Of a stretch of DNA of 64,000 nucleotides, positions 24,977-35,220 are shown in pieces. The notes under the pieces were generated by a model. The model worked only from the letters and a program-made list of their open reading frames with translations, ran no database searches and was not told the DNA's origin. The translations under genes and the position numbers were made by a program. The DNA is taken from NCBI RefSeq assembly GCF_014652095.1, contig NZ_BMYD01000001.1:1155466-1219465 (forward strand), given 5' to 3'. Positions within the stretch are counted from its first letter, which is position 1. Each line of letters starts with the position of its first letter. The DNA comes from Cognatilysobacter bugurensis. GTDB lineage: Bacteria; Pseudomonadota; Gammaproteobacteria; Xanthomonadales; Xanthomonadaceae.

Positions 24977-27358
24977 ATGCCGACCCCGTCCCGCCTGCGG
25001 CGCCTCGCGCCGCGCATCGCCCTTGCCCTTACCGCCCTGCTGGTCGCGCTCGCTCTGGTCGCGTGGGCCTTGGTGAGCGCGAGCGTGCCGCGGCTCGACG
25101 GCACTCGCGGACTCGCAGGCCTGGCGACCCCGGTCACCGTGCAGCGCGATGCGCGCGGCGTCGCCACGATCGAGGCCGCCAGCGAGATCGACGCCGCACG
25201 TGCGCTGGGCTACGTGCACGCGCAGGAGCGCTATTTCGAGATGGACCTGATGCGCCGCACGGCCGCCGGCGAGCTGGCCGAGCTGTTCGGCGCGGTCGCG
25301 GTCAATGCCGACCGCGCCAAGCGTGTGCACCGCATGCGTGCCCGTGTGCGGCGCGACCTCGCCACGATCGCGGGGCCACAGCGCGCGCTGCTCGAGGCGT
25401 ACACCGAAGGCGTGAACGCGGGGCTTGCCGATCTGCGCGTTCGTCCGTGGCCTTACCTGCTGCTGCGCACATCGCCTGCGCCGTGGCGGATTGAGGATTC
25501 CCCGCTCGTCGGCATGGCGATGTACTTCGACCTGCAGGGCGGCGGCAACGAATCCGAACTCGCGCTCGCGCGCCTGCGTCCACACCTGCCGCCGGCGCTG
25601 TTCGCGCTGCTCACGCACCCGGGCAGCACCTGGGATGCGCCGATCGACGGCAGCGCGGGCGGCGATGCCGTTCTGCCGACCGCAGACGAAGTCGACCTGC
25701 GTCGCCTGCCGCACCCCCGCCGCCACGAGGCAGTGCCCGAGCCACGCGAGACCGGCAGCAACAACTTCGCGGTGTCGGGCGCGCTGACGCATGACGGCCG
25801 AGCGATTGTCGCGGACGATATGCACCTCACGCTGCGCGCGCCGAACATCTGGTTCCGAGCGCAGCTGCGCTACCCCGATCCGCGCGCGCCGAACGGCCGC
25901 GTGGACGTCGGCGGATTTACGCTGCCGGGGCTGCCGCTTGTGATCGTCGGCAGCAACGGACACGTCGCTTGGGGCTTCACCAACAGCTACGGCGACTGGA
26001 TGGACTGGCAGCGCCTCACAGGCTGCGCCGAATGGGCACAGTCGCCTGCATGCCGTACGACGACCACCGTCGAACGCATCCGCGTTGCGGGTTCGGACGA
26101 CGTCGAGCTGCCCGTGGCCGAGACCGCCTGGGGGCCGATCCTGCATCGCGAACCAAACGGCGATGCCTATGCACTGCGGTGGTCGGCGCACCTGCCGGGC
26201 GCGCTGACGATGAACCTCGCGGAGTTCGCACGCGTGCGCTCAGTCGACGAGGCCACGAGCGTCGCGGCGCAAGTCGCGGTGCCTGCGCAGAACCTCGTGT
26301 TCGGCGATCGATATGGGCGAATCGGATGGCGCCTGCTCGGCCCGATGCCGGCACGCGATGCCGCCTGCGGTGCGAGCGCGGACAACCCACTCGCCGCGAT
26401 TGCCGTGCAATCGATGTCATGCCCGCCGTGGTTGCTGACGCAAGCGCGCAACCCGCAGCAGATCGATCCCGCAAGCGGCCGCGTGTGGACTGCGAATTCG
26501 CGCGTCGTCGGCGGCGAAGCGCTCGCCGCGGTCGGCGACGGCGGATACGTGCTCGGCGCGCGCGGGCAGCAGATCCGCGACGGCCTGTTTGCGAAGCCAC
26601 GATTCACCGAACGCGACCTGCTCGCGATCCAGCTCGACGACCGCGCGCTGTTCCTGCAGCGCTGGTGGGGGCTGCTGCAGCGCACGGCCGCGCAGCACGA
26701 GCTGCCCGCGCTCGACGCACTCGCCGTCGCGGCAACGAGCAAGCCGGCGCACGCCTCCAGCGACTCGACGAGCTACCGCCTCGTGCGCGCCTGGCGCAAC
26801 GAAGTGCTCGAGCGCATCGGCGATGGACTCACTGCGCCCGCGCAGGCGGCGCTCGGCGATGAGTTCAAGATGCCCGCGTTGCCGCAGCTCGAAGGCATTG
26901 CGTGGCCGCTGCTGCAGCAACGCCCCGCGCACCTGCGGCCGCGCGCGTTCGACAGCTGGGAAGCGTTGCTCGAGGATGCCGCGCGCGACGTGAGTGAAGA
27001 ACTCGCGCCGCAAGGCCAGCTAATCGAGCGCACCTGGGGCGAGCGCAATACCGCGCGCATCTGCCACCCGCTGTCTCGCGCGTTGCCCGCGTTCGCTCAT
27101 CCCGCGCTGTGCATGCCCGCCGAACCACTGCGCGGCGACACGCAGATGCCGCGTGTGCAGGGGCCTGACTTCGGCGCATCGCAGCGCATGGTGGTGTCGC
27201 CCGGCCATGAGCGCGACGGCATTGTCCACATGCCCGGCGGGCAGAGCGGGCATCCGATGTCGCCGTTCTGGGGCGCGGGGCACGACGATTGGGTGCACGG
27301 GCGTGTGACGCCGTTCCTCCCGGGGCCGTCGATATATACGTTGCAGTTGCACCCTTAG
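24977..27358 (+). CDS. Penicillin acylase family N-terminal-nucleophile hydrolase
   Basis: A 793-residue periplasmic hydrolase made as a precursor that cleaves itself into two chains. An N-terminal hydrophobic segment (IALALTALLVALALVAWALVSA) acts as signal or anchor. The alpha chain contains VQRDARGVATIEAASEIDAARALGYVHAQERYFEMDLMRR. The autoprocessing site is ETG/SNNFAVSG, making Ser261 the N-terminal nucleophile of the beta chain. The beta chain has IVADDMHL, LPGLPLVIVGSNGHVAWGFTNSYGDW and near the end GGQSGHPMSPFWGAGHDDWVHG. Substrate cannot be read from sequence; members include penicillin acylases and homoserine-lactone acylases (quorum quenching). No close operon partner. Confidence 0.9.
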   Translation: MPTPSRLRRLAPRIALALTALLVALALVAWALVSASVPRLDGTRGLAGLATPVTVQRDARGVATIEAASEIDAARALGYVHAQERYFEMDLMRRTAAGELAELFGAVAVNADRAKRVHRMRARVRRDLATIAGPQRALLEAYTEGVNAGLADLRVRPWPYLLLRTSPAPWRIEDSPLVGMAMYFDLQGGGNESELALARLRPHLPPALFALLTHPGSTWDAPIDGSAGGDAVLPTADEVDLRRLPHPRRHEAVPEPRETGSNNFAVSGALTHDGRAIVADDMHLTLRAPNIWFRAQLRYPDPRAPNGRVDVGGFTLPGLPLVIVGSNGHVAWGFTNSYGDWMDWQRLTGCAEWAQSPACRTTTTVERIRVAGSDDVELPVAETAWGPILHREPNGDAYALRWSAHLPGALTMNLAEFARVRSVDEATSVAAQVAVPAQNLVFGDRYGRIGWRLLGPMPARDAACGASADNPLAAIAVQSMSCPPWLLTQARNPQQIDPASGRVWTANSRVVGGEALAAVGDGGYVLGARGQQIRDGLFAKPRFTERDLLAIQLDDRALFLQRWWGLLQRTAAQHELPALDALAVAATSKPAHASSDSTSYRLVRAWRNEVLERIGDGLTAPAQAALGDEFKMPALPQLEGIAWPLLQQRPAHLRPRAFDSWEALLEDAARDVSEELAPQGQLIERTWGERNTARICHPLSRALPAFAHPALCMPAEPLRGDTQMPRVQGPDFGASQRMVVSPGHERDGIVHMPGGQSGHPMSPFWGAGHDDWVHGRVTPFLPGPSIYTLQLHP

Positions 27359-27864
27359 CCGACCAGGCGGTACCGGGTGGGCTTCGCTGATCTGGGCCAG
27401 GGCACCGTCGCAATCGCACGACGGCCCGCTCGGCGGAGCGACTTTTTTCACCTTGAACGTGAGCGGCCCCGCGGCGCGGGCGCTTGGCTCTCCGGGCTTT
27501 GTTGTCCTCGCAGCAGAACGTCGCGCGCCAAGCGGCGCGCCCTGTCGGCGCGTGGCGCGAACGGTGCCGCGACACGGTGCGCCTCGCTCACCCGGGTCAA
27601 GGCAATACGTACCGCCGATTGACGGCACGCGCTGCAACGCGCCCTTTGTCGGGTCGCGCGCAAGGCTCGGCGGCGCGGGTGTGCTCTGCTCTCCTGGGTA
27701 CGGCGCTTTTGACTTTGCCCTGCGTTTCGGCATGGCGCCGGATCGGCTCACAGCCCGGAGCCTCAACGCATCACGTACGCCATGGCATCACTCGACGCGG
27801 CGGAGCACGTCACCCCATCAGCCGCGAATGAGCCAGACGACCGCCCACGCGATCGCAGACACGC
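27359..27864. other. 506-base region without a recognisable gene
   Basis: Lies between the convergent acylase and dapE genes. Several frames are open on both strands but have Arg/Ala/Pro-rich, shadow-like composition and no good ribosome-binding sites. One minus-strand frame reads through most of it and contains LTFKVKKVAPPSGPS, less typical of a shadow, so a decayed gene is possible. No terminator with a clear T tract was found for either flanking gene. Confidence 0.35.
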
Positions 27865-28998
27865 TCAATCGACGAGCAGCCGTTCCATCAGAGCGAGATA
27901 CAGCCCCGGCAGCGCCTCGAGGTCCGCAACGGAGACATGCTCGTCGACCTTGTGGATGCTCGCGTTGACCGGCCCGATCTCGATGCATTGCGCGCCGAGC
28001 GGCGCGATGAACCGCGCGTCCGACGTGCCGCCGCCGGTGCTTTCCTCGGGCGGCATGCCGGCGAACTCGAGCAGGACGTCGCGCGCGGCCGCACGCAATG
28101 GGCCTTCCGGCGTGTAGAACGGCTCGCCGCCCCGGTGCCAGCGCACCTCGTAGTCGAGCCCGTGCGCCTGCAGCACGGCCTCGCACTCGGCTTCGAGCTG
28201 CGCCGCGGTCCACGTCGGATTGAAGCGCAGATTGAACAGCACCTGCAGTTCGCCGGGGATCACGTTGTTCGCACCGGTGCCTGCATTGATGTTGCTGATC
28301 TGCAGGCTCGTCGGGGGGAAGGATTCGTAGCCGCGATCCCAGTGCCGCGCGGTGAGTTCGGCGAGCGCGGGCACCGCCTTGTGGATCGGATTCAATGCCT
28401 TGTCCGGATACGCGACGTGCCCTTGGATGCCGCGCACAGTGAGCGTCGCCGACAGCGTGCCGCGTCGACCCACGCGCAACAGATCGCCGAGCTGTCGCGT
28501 CGAAGACGGCTCACCGGTCAGGCACCAGTCGATGCGCTCGCCTCGCGCACGGAACGCATCGGCGACCTTGCGCACGCCGTCGACCGCGTCGCCCTCTTCA
28601 TCAGACGTCAGCAGCAATGCGACGCGACCGCGATGCTGCGGATGCGCCCGGACGAACGACTCGAGCGCGATGACGAATGCGGCGACGCTGCCTTTCATGT
28701 CGGCCGCGCCACGCCCGTAGAGCGCGCCGTCGCGGATCTCGGGCACGAACGGATCACTGGCCCAGGCCTCGCGCGGACCCGGCGGGACCACGTCGGTGTG
28801 GCCGAGCAGCACCAGCGTCGGGCCGTCCCGCTCGCCGTGCACGGCCCAGAGGTTGTCGACCTCGCCGAAGCGCAGGTGCTCGCTGCGGAACCCCGAGCGC
28901 TCCAGCCGCGTCGCGATCAGCGCCTGGCAGCCGGCGTCATCCGGCGTCACCGACCGCTGCTCGATGAGCGCCCGGGTGAGTTCGAGCACGTCACTCAT
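27865..28998 (-). CDS. dapE: Succinyl-diaminopimelate desuccinylase
   Basis: A zinc metallopeptidase of the M20 family that releases LL-diaminopimelate from N-succinyl-LL-DAP, in lysine and peptidoglycan precursor synthesis. It has 377 residues, the standard length. Zinc and catalytic motifs are visible: [43 protein letters not shown] and, near the end, [23 protein letters not shown]. The dimerisation domain lies between. It overlaps the ArsC/Spx-like gene by four bases and is in the same leftward cluster as dapD, which makes the succinylated intermediate pathway. Confidence 0.95.
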   Translation of the reverse strand: MSDVLELTRALIEQRSVTPDDAGCQALIATRLERSGFRSEHLRFGEVDNLWAVHGERDGPTLVLLGHTDVVPPGPREAWASDPFVPEIRDGALYGRGAADMKGSVAAFVIALESFVRAHPQHRGRVALLLTSDEEGDAVDGVRKVADAFRARGERIDWCLTGEPSSTRQLGDLLRVGRRGTLSATLTVRGIQGHVAYPDKALNPIHKAVPALAELTARHWDRGYESFPPTSLQISNINAGTGANNVIPGELQVLFNLRFNPTWTAAQLEAECEAVLQAHGLDYEVRWHRGGEPFYTPEGPLRAAARDVLLEFAGMPPEESTGGGTSDARFIAPLGAQCIEIGPVNASIHKVDEHVSVADLEALPGLYLALMERLLVD

Positions 28999-29354
28999 GC
29001 GCCAGCTCCGAATCGCTTCTTGAAGCCGTTATCGCTGAAGCCCTGCGAGACCGTTCCGCCATCGGTCACGACGACCGGACGGCGCACGAGCGCCGGATGC
29101 TCGCGCAGCAGCAGCTTCCACTCGGCGTCGGACTGCGGTGTCTTGCGCGAGTCGGGCAGCGTGCGCCATGTCGTCGAGGACTTGTTGACCATCGCGTCCC
29201 AGCCGCCGAGCTTGTCCTTCCACTCGACGAGCGTCTCCGGCGATTGCCGCTGTTCGCGGTAGTCGACGAACGCATGGTCGATGCCGAAGCGGTCGAGCCA
29301 CTTGCGGGCTTTGCGGCAGGTGTCGCAGTTGGCGAGGCCGTAGAGGGTGGTCAT
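28995..29354 (-). CDS. ArsC/Spx-like thioredoxin-fold protein
   Basis: A 119-residue protein from ATG 29354. The open frame further upstream is not protein-like. It opens [34 protein letters not shown], with a CxxC motif at the position of the ArsC/Spx redox centre. It also has [15 protein letters not shown] and [17 protein letters not shown], the latter containing the cis-proline-like VV segment. This resembles the YffB/Spx-like branch often found next to dapE. Arsenate reductase activity is doubtful because there is no arsenic-resistance context. It overlaps dapE by four bases, so the two are coupled. Its physiological role is unknown. Confidence 0.85.
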   Translation of the reverse strand: MTTLYGLANCDTCRKARKWLDRFGIDHAFVDYREQRQSPETLVEWKDKLGGWDAMVNKSSTTWRTLPDSRKTPQSDAEWKLLLREHPALVRRPVVVTDGGTVSQGFSDNGFKKRFGAGA

Positions 29355-29571
29355 AAGCGCAGAGACTCGATGAGCGCCGATATGAATCCGCCGGCGCGAC
29401 CTTCGGCTGCAGGGATGCGGCCCAAAAGTCTGGATGGATGAGGCAAGCATTCGCGAAGCGGCCCTCCGCGACATCTAACGCCTCCGATCGATGATCGCCG
29501 GCGGACTCTGTCCGGGGGTGTTTGCCGCGGCTCGCGCCGCACTTCGTGTGCCGGCGCGCCGCAACGAAACT

Positions 29572-30408
29572 TCAGTCCGCCAACCCCCGCAGCAGATCGT
29601 TGATGCTTGTCTTCGAACGCGTCTTCTCGTCGACCTGCTTGACGATCACCGCGCAGTAGAGCGAGTGCGACCCGTCCTTCGCCGGCAGCTGGCCGGAGAC
29701 CACGACGCTGTACGGCGGCACCGACCCGTACGTGATCTCGCCCGTTGCGCGGTTGTACACGCGCGTGCTCTGGCCGAGGAACACGCCCATGCCGATCACG
29801 CTGTGGTGGCCGACAACGAAGCCCTCAACGACTTCCGAGCGCGCGCCGATGAAGCAGTGATCCTCGATGATCGTCGGCGTCGCCTGCAGCGGCTCGAGCA
29901 CGCCACCGATGCCCGCGCCGCCCGACAGATGGCAGTGCTTACCAATCTGCGCGCACGAGCCAACCGTTGCCCAGGTGTCGACCATCGTGCCTTCGCCGAC
30001 GTGCGCACCGATGTTCACGAAGCTCGGCATCAGCACCACGTCCTTGCCGATATAGCTGCCGCGGCGCGCGATCGCGCCGGGCACGACGCGTGCACCCAGC
30101 TTGCGGAAGTCGCTCTCGCCATAGCCTTCGAAGCGCGCCGGCACCTTGTCCCAGAACGGAGCTGGCTGCGCGTCAACGACCTGCATGTCATTGACGCGGA
30201 AGTACAGCAGCACGGCCTTCTTGAGCCACTCGTTGACGGTCCAGCCGCCCTGCCCGTCGGGCTCGGCCACGCGGAACTCGCCGCTCTCCAGCCCGCTGAT
30301 CACCCGTTCGACCGCGGGCCGTGTTGAAGCCTCCACCTCGTCGGCCGCAAGCGCCGTCCGGCGCTCCCACGCGTCCTCGATGACCGACTGCAGCTGCGCG
30401 GTCGACAT
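29572..30408 (-). CDS. dapD: Tetrahydrodipicolinate N-succinyltransferase
   Basis: Transfers succinyl from succinyl-CoA to tetrahydrodipicolinate, the step before dapC and dapE in the succinylase branch of lysine biosynthesis. ATG 30408 is chosen because AGGAGG lies eight bases upstream and the product (278 residues) matches the E. coli length. An ATG at 30477, overlapping the glnD stop as ATGA, is in frame and would add 23 residues. The N-terminal helical domain ([14 protein letters not shown]) is followed by a left-handed beta helix of hexapeptide repeats, e.g. [33 protein letters not shown] and [13 protein letters not shown]. The C-terminal strand carries [20 protein letters not shown]. 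Confidence 0.95.
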   Translation of the reverse strand: MSTAQLQSVIEDAWERRTALAADEVEASTRPAVERVISGLESGEFRVAEPDGQGGWTVNEWLKKAVLLYFRVNDMQVVDAQPAPFWDKVPARFEGYGESDFRKLGARVVPGAIARRGSYIGKDVVLMPSFVNIGAHVGEGTMVDTWATVGSCAQIGKHCHLSGGAGIGGVLEPLQATPTIIEDHCFIGARSEVVEGFVVGHHSVIGMGVFLGQSTRVYNRATGEITYGSVPPYSVVVSGQLPAKDGSHSLYCAVIVKQVDEKTRSKTSINDLLRGLAD

Positions 30409-30473
30409 GGACCCGGCCTCCTGCTTTGCGGAATCCTCGCGATCAGGGGTCTTCGTGGCGGTGTTCTCAAGGT

Positions 30474-33125
30474 TCATCGGTTCTCTCCATCCAGGCTGAC
30501 GAGGAGAGCCTCGCGCAGCGTCGCTTGCCGGTCGGCATCGAGCGGGCAGCGGCTGCCATCCGCATCGGTGCAGGTGATCTGGAACACGTCTTCCGCGCGC
30601 TCGCCAAAGGTCGCGATGCGCGCGTCGTGCACGCTCAGCGACTGGTCGCGCAGCACCTGCGTCACGTCGGCGAGCAGCCCCGGACGGTCGGTGCACACGA
30701 GGCTCAGCAGCGTGCGGTCGGGCCCCGCCGCGCAGAAGCCAATCTGCGGCGCGATGCGGAAATGACGCAGGTGCCGGGGTTGGGTGCGGCGTGTCGGCCG
30801 CACGGCGTCGAGGTCGCCTGCGAGGGCCTCGGTGAGGCGACGCTCCACGTCTTCCGCCGACGGTGCGATCGGCGGCTGGGCCGGCACCACCTCGAACGTG
30901 TCGAACACCGCGCCGTGTGGGCCGTCGAGCACGCGTGCCTGCTGGATCGCGAGGCCGGCGCGGTCGAGCGTGGCGACGATCGCGGCAAAGAGGCCGTCCC
31001 GGTCTGGCGAGTGCACGAAGACCTCGAGCGCGCCGGTCGAGCCCGCAAGCGGCCGCACGCGCACACGTGCGTCACCGGGCATCGTGCCGCGCAGCGAGGC
31101 GGCCAGCCATGCCACCTGGTCGGCGCGCCCGCGCTGGAACGCGATCTCGGGCATTCGCAGAAACAAGGCTTCGACCTGACCGGCCGGCATGCCGAGCGCG
31201 TCGAGCATGGCCGCCGCCGCGGCGCGCGTTTCCGCGCTGCGCTCATGTGCAGCGACCGGATTCTCGAGACCGCGCCTCAGCGCCAGGCGCGTCGACGTAT
31301 ACAGATCGGCCAGAAGCCGGTCCTTCCACGCGTTCCACAGCTTCGGCGAGGTGCCGGCGATGTCGGCGCAGGTGAGCAGGTAAAGGTGGTCCAGACGCTC
31401 GCGGTCCGCGACCGCGACTGCGAAACGATGGATGACGTCCGGGTCGCCGATGTCCTGCTTCTGCGCCGTCACCGACATCAGCAGGTGCTTGCGCACCAGC
31501 CATTCAACGAGCGCCGCGTCGCCGTCGGTCAAGGCATGCGCGACGCAAAACTCGCGCGCATCGACCGCGCCGAGCTCGGAGTGATCACCGCCGCGGCCCT
31601 TCGCGATGTCGTGGAACAGGCCGGCAAGCAACAGCAACTCGGGCTTGCGCAGTTTCGGCCACACCGTATGCGCAAGCGCGAAACGCTCGTCGCGCACGCC
31701 GGACGCGAACGACGCGAGGTTGCGCAGCACCGCGAGCGTGTGCTGATCCACCGTGTAGACGTGGAACAGGTCGAACTGCATTCGGCCCGACACGTTCGCG
31801 AACGCGGGGATCCAACGCCCGAGCACGCCGAGCCGCGCCATGCGCGTGAGCGTGGCGACCGGTTCCGGACCGCGCAGCAGGCGCATGAAGCGCGCTCGCA
31901 GCTCGGCCGGCGCGGCCTCGTACGGCGGCACCTGCGGCAGTGCTTCGGCAAGCGCACGCGCCGTCTGCGAATGCAGGCCGCGCACGTCGTCCCGACCGGC
32001 CCACGTCGAAAACAGCGCGAAAACGTCTTGTGCATCGCGCGGCCAGTCCACATCGCGCGCGGCCAGATAGCCACGCCGCCGCTCGAACGACGCGTCGATC
32101 GGCGCAGGGGGCGCCTCGCCTTCGATCTGCTCCTCGAACCGCTGAAGCACGCGCTCGCCGATGCGCTGTACGAGCGCGGCGGCGCGGTAGAAGCCCTGCA
32201 TCATCTGCTCGACAGCCAGGCCGTCCGCGGCGTCGACATGGCCGAGCCGCGCCGCGAGCGCCTTCTGGTAATCGAAACGCAGCCGTTCCTCTCGCTTGCC
32301 GGCGACCAGGTGCAGCCCCAGGCGCAGGCGCGAGAGGCACACGCGCTGCCGCTCCAGCGTGGCGTGCTCGTCCGACCCGAGCTGGCCGAGCGCGACGAGC
32401 GCGCCGAGGTCCCCGGTGCCGAACAAGCGCAGCGCCATCCATTGCAGCGTCTGGAGATCGCGCAGGCCGCCCGGGCCTTCCTTTAGGTTCGGCTCAAGGT
32501 TGTCGGCGGTGTCGCCGTAGCGCGCGTGTCGGGCGCGCAGCTCGTCGCGCTTGGCCTCGAAGAACTCCCGGGCAGGCCAAGCGCGCTGCGGCGCGACGGC
32601 GTCCTGCAGCGCGCGGATCGTCGATTCATCGGCAACCAGCGGGCGTGCTTCGAGCACCGCCGTCAGCACCGTGAGGTCTGCGATCGCGGCGTCGGTGCAC
32701 TGCGCAGGCGAGCGCACCGCATGGCCCACGGTCAGCCCGGCGTCCCACCACAGCGCGAATAGGCGCGCGAGCGCGTCGGCGTGCTCGACCTGCGCGTCCA
32801 CGTCGGCAAGCACGAGCACGTCGATGTCGGAATGGGGAAACAAGTCGCCGCGGCCGTAACCGCCGACCGCGAACAGCGCAAGCGGCGCGTCCGCCGGGAT
32901 GCAGCGCCGCCAGGCCTCGATGACCCGCGCATCCGCCGCGCGCGCCCGCGCAGTCAAGACACGGTCGATGTCCGCCTGCGGTTCCAGGCCTCGCGCCATT
33001 GCGGCGTCCGCGGCCTGCAGGGCTTCCCGCGAGGCCGCGGCCCAGGCCGCGTCGTCGAGCTGATCGGCCGCGGTGACGCCGATGCCGGCCGCGTCCGCTG
33101 CCGGGTCGGCGCCCGACGCGCTCAC
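30474..33125 (-). CDS. glnD: PII uridylyltransferase/uridylyl-removing enzyme
   Basis: The bifunctional nitrogen sensor that uridylylates PII proteins when glutamine is low and removes UMP when it is high. I chose GTG 33125, which overlaps the map stop by four bases. It gives 883 residues, close to E. coli GlnD. The nucleotidyltransferase motif [15 protein letters not shown] (88-102) carries the metal-binding Asp pair. The linker has [18 protein letters not shown]. An HD domain follows with [19 protein letters not shown], and two C-terminal ACT domains ([24 protein letters not shown] and [20 protein letters not shown]) bind glutamine. The long open frame upstream of 33125 belongs to map in another frame. 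Confidence 0.95.
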   Translation of the reverse strand: MSASGADPAADAAGIGVTAADQLDDAAWAAASREALQAADAAMARGLEPQADIDRVLTARARAADARVIEAWRRCIPADAPLALFAVGGYGRGDLFPHSDIDVLVLADVDAQVEHADALARLFALWWDAGLTVGHAVRSPAQCTDAAIADLTVLTAVLEARPLVADESTIRALQDAVAPQRAWPAREFFEAKRDELRARHARYGDTADNLEPNLKEGPGGLRDLQTLQWMALRLFGTGDLGALVALGQLGSDEHATLERQRVCLSRLRLGLHLVAGKREERLRFDYQKALAARLGHVDAADGLAVEQMMQGFYRAAALVQRIGERVLQRFEEQIEGEAPPAPIDASFERRRGYLAARDVDWPRDAQDVFALFSTWAGRDDVRGLHSQTARALAEALPQVPPYEAAPAELRARFMRLLRGPEPVATLTRMARLGVLGRWIPAFANVSGRMQFDLFHVYTVDQHTLAVLRNLASFASGVRDERFALAHTVWPKLRKPELLLLAGLFHDIAKGRGGDHSELGAVDAREFCVAHALTDGDAALVEWLVRKHLLMSVTAQKQDIGDPDVIHRFAVAVADRERLDHLYLLTCADIAGTSPKLWNAWKDRLLADLYTSTRLALRRGLENPVAAHERSAETRAAAAAMLDALGMPAGQVEALFLRMPEIAFQRGRADQVAWLAASLRGTMPGDARVRVRPLAGSTGALEVFVHSPDRDGLFAAIVATLDRAGLAIQQARVLDGPHGAVFDTFEVVPAQPPIAPSAEDVERRLTEALAGDLDAVRPTRRTQPRHLRHFRIAPQIGFCAAGPDRTLLSLVCTDRPGLLADVTQVLRDQSLSVHDARIATFGERAEDVFQITCTDADGSRCPLDADRQATLREALLVSLDGENR

Positions 33126-33898
33126 AGGTCGTTGTCGTCGCCGGGCAGGCGCGTGAGGATGTCGACCCCGTCCTCGGTGACGGCCACCGTGTGCTCCCAC
33201 TGTGCGGAGAGCTTTCGATCTTTCGTCACAACGGTCCAGCCGTCCGGGAGCACGCGTGTGTGCCTCGCGCCCTCGTTGATCATCGGCTCGATCGTGAACG
33301 TCATGCCGGGCTTGAGCACCAGGCCCTCGCCGGCGCGGCCGTAATGCAGCACCTGCGGATCTTCGTGATAGACCTGGCCGATGCCGTGGCCGCAGTACTC
33401 GCGCACCACGCTGAAGCGCTCGGCCTCGGCATAGGTCTGGATCGCGGCGCCGATATCGCCGAGCGTCGCACCCGGTTTGACGACGCGGATGCCGCGGAAC
33501 ATCGCCTCGCGCGTCACGTCGATGAGCCGCTTGGCCATGACGGACGGCGTGCCAACGCAGTACATGCGGCTCGTGTCGCCGTGCCAGCCGTCCTTGATGA
33601 CAGTGACGTCGATATTCACGATGTCGCCGTCCTTGAGCACCTTCGACTCGCTCGGGATGCCGTGGCAGATCACGTTGTTGACCGAGGTGCACACGGTCTT
33701 CGGAAAGCCCTTGTAGCCGACGTTCGCGGGAATCGCGCCCTGCACGTTGACGATGTGGTCGTGGCAGATGCGGTCGAGCTCTTCGGTGGTCACACCGGGC
33801 TTCACATGCGGAGCGACGACCTGCAACACTTCGGCGGCCAGGCGGCACGCGACGCGCATCTGCTCGATCTGCTCGGGGGTCTTGAGGGTAATGGCCAT
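33122..33898 (-). CDS. map: Type I methionine aminopeptidase
   Basis: Removes the initiator methionine from nascent proteins. It has 258 residues, the length of the bacterial type Ia enzyme without a zinc-finger extension. Metal-site residues are in [23 protein letters not shown] (two Asp), [15 protein letters not shown] (His), FTIEPMIN (Glu) and [14 protein letters not shown] (Glu). The N-terminus ([25 protein letters not shown]) is typical. It diverges from rpsB, as in many gammaproteobacteria, and its stop overlaps the glnD start by four bases. Confidence 0.96.
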   Translation of the reverse strand: MAITLKTPEQIEQMRVACRLAAEVLQVVAPHVKPGVTTEELDRICHDHIVNVQGAIPANVGYKGFPKTVCTSVNNVICHGIPSESKVLKDGDIVNIDVTVIKDGWHGDTSRMYCVGTPSVMAKRLIDVTREAMFRGIRVVKPGATLGDIGAAIQTYAEAERFSVVREYCGHGIGQVYHEDPQVLHYGRAGEGLVLKPGMTFTIEPMINEGARHTRVLPDGWTVVTKDRKLSAQWEHTVAVTEDGVDILTRLPGDDNDL

Positions 33899-34007
33899 CG
33901 CGGCATTATGCCCTGCGCCGTCGCCGGGGACCCGACCGGCTGAGTCGTGAACCGCGGCGCCGTGCGGCCGTGCCGCGCGTGAACCGCACAGCCCTCAGCA
34001 CTCCCGG

Positions 34008-34036
34008 TTGCCGGGAACGCCCGGCGGCCCTAGACT
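34008..34036 (+). promoter_or_regulatory. Promoter of rpsB-tsf
   Basis: TTGCCG, a 17-base spacer and TAGACT form a good sigma-70 promoter about 215 bases before the rpsB start. Transcription from it would begin near 34043, just ahead of the structured leader. Confidence 0.6.
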
Positions 34037-34095
34037 TGCGCGGTTGCGCGGTCCGCCCGCAGCCGTCCACGCCGGACGTCATCGGCGAATACACA

Positions 34096-34160
34096 CCTGT
34101 CGCTCACCTCCGTGCCGGGGTGCTTCCGCAAACCGGAAGTTCGGCCACGGACGCGACAGG
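34096..34160 (+). ncRNA. rpsB leader structure (S2 autoregulatory leader, t44-like)
   Basis: The mRNA leader folds into three nested stems. The outer one is CCTGTCGC/GCGACAGG (34096-34103 with 34153-34160), the middle one TCCGTG/CACGGA (34109-34114 with 34146-34151), and the apical one CTTCCG/CGGAAG (34123-34128 with 34134-34139). All pairs are exact. It lies between map and rpsB, where E. coli carries the t44 S2 leader by which excess S2 represses rpsB-tsf. The structure is seen directly; S2 binding is inferred. Confidence 0.7.
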
Positions 34161-34251
34161 GAGGCCCAACCCCGGAATCCCGCCTCGGCCTGGCCGCGGC
34201 AGCCCGCCCTATTTGACCGGCGGAGCGGATTCCATGCCTGGAGTTACTGCA

Positions 34252-35073
34252 ATGCCCCAGATCACCATGCGCCAGATGCTCGAAGCGGGCGTCCATTTCG
34301 GTCACCAGACGCGTTACTGGAACCCGAAGATGGGCCCGTACATCTTCGGCGCCCGCGGCAAGATCCACATCATCAACCTCGAGAAGACGGTTCCGCTGTT
34401 CAACGACGCGATGAACTTCATCTCGGGCGTCGCGCAGCGCCGCGGCATGATCCTCTTCCTCGGCACCAAGCGCTCCGCGCGCGACTCGATCAAGGAAGAG
34501 GCCGAGCGCTGCGGCATGCCGTACATGAACCAGCGTTGGCTGGGCGGCACGCTCACGAACTTCCGCACCGTCAAGCAGTCCGTGCAGCGCCTGAAGGACC
34601 TCGAGGCCGCCGAGACCGACGGTACGTACCAGAAGCTCGTCAAGCACGAAGTGCTGCAGATGCGCCGCGAGCGCGAGAAGCTCGAAGCCTCGCTCGGCGG
34701 CATCAAGGAAATGAACCGCCTGCCCGACGCGATCTTCGTGATCGACATCGGCCACGAGGACATCGCGATCAAGGAAGCCAAGAAGCTCGGCATCCCGGTC
34801 GTCGCCGTCGTCGACACCAACTACGACCCCAACCTCGTCGATTACGCGATCCCGGGCAACGACGACGCGATCCGCGCCGTGCAGCTGTACGCCCGTGCCG
34901 CCGCCGACGCGGTGCTCGAGGGTAAGGCTGCCCAGCCGCAGGCCGCTTCGGTCCGCGAGGAAGAGTTCGCCGAGGGCGAAGACGAGGGTGGCAAGGACGA
35001 CCGCAAGGGTCGCGGCCGCGCTGCGCCGAAGAAGTCCGCCGACGCGGCGGCGCCGGCCCCGGCAGCCGAGTAA
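34252..35073 (+). CDS. rpsB: 30S ribosomal protein S2
   Basis: Small-subunit protein needed for S1 binding and translation initiation. The start at ATG 34252 ([27 protein letters not shown]) has GGAG eight bases upstream and matches family N-termini. An in-frame ATG at 34234 also has GGAG at eight bases and would add six residues. The product is 273 residues. Signatures include [43 protein letters not shown] and [25 protein letters not shown]. The C-terminal 40 residues are a low-complexity tail, first acidic ([12 protein letters not shown]) then basic and alanine-rich, longer than in E. coli. Confidence 0.97.
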   Translation: MPQITMRQMLEAGVHFGHQTRYWNPKMGPYIFGARGKIHIINLEKTVPLFNDAMNFISGVAQRRGMILFLGTKRSARDSIKEEAERCGMPYMNQRWLGGTLTNFRTVKQSVQRLKDLEAAETDGTYQKLVKHEVLQMRREREKLEASLGGIKEMNRLPDAIFVIDIGHEDIAIKEAKKLGIPVVAVVDTNYDPNLVDYAIPGNDDAIRAVQLYARAAADAVLEGKAAQPQAASVREEEFAEGEDEGGKDDRKGRGRAAPKKSADAAAPAPAAE

Positions 35074-35084
35074 TCGCAGTGTCA

Positions 35085-35118
35085 CGCGGCCGCGCGATCG
35101 TGCGCGGCCGCGTCGCTT
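35085..35118 (+). terminator. Strong hairpin between rpsB and tsf, likely attenuator
   Basis: CGCGGCCGCGC and GCGCGGCCGCG form a perfect 11-bp all-GC stem with a GATCGT loop, followed by TCGCTTTGG. The T run is short, so partial rather than full termination is expected. That would set the S2:EF-Ts ratio. Confidence 0.6.
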
Positions 35119-35220
35119 TGGCGGCTCCGGCCGCATCCGCTTTCCGCCCGATCGACCCCGCGCGACCGCTTCCTGCGGGCTCGGTTCGATCGGCGCGCCC
35201 CACGACATGAGGCAAATCCC

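Noticed and set aside
27453-27968. 171-residue plus-strand frame after the acylase
   Set aside because: Runs into dapE on the opposite strand, low-complexity Arg/Pro/Ala composition and no ribosome-binding site.
28995-29354. Arsenate reductase of an arsenic-resistance operon
   Set aside because: No ArsR, ArsB or ACR3 genes nearby; it is the Spx/ArsC-like gene commonly coupled to dapE.
30426-32486. 686-residue plus-strand frame opposite glnD
   Set aside because: Pure shadow of glnD with Arg/Val/Glu/Ala bias; glnD domains are all recognisable on the minus strand.
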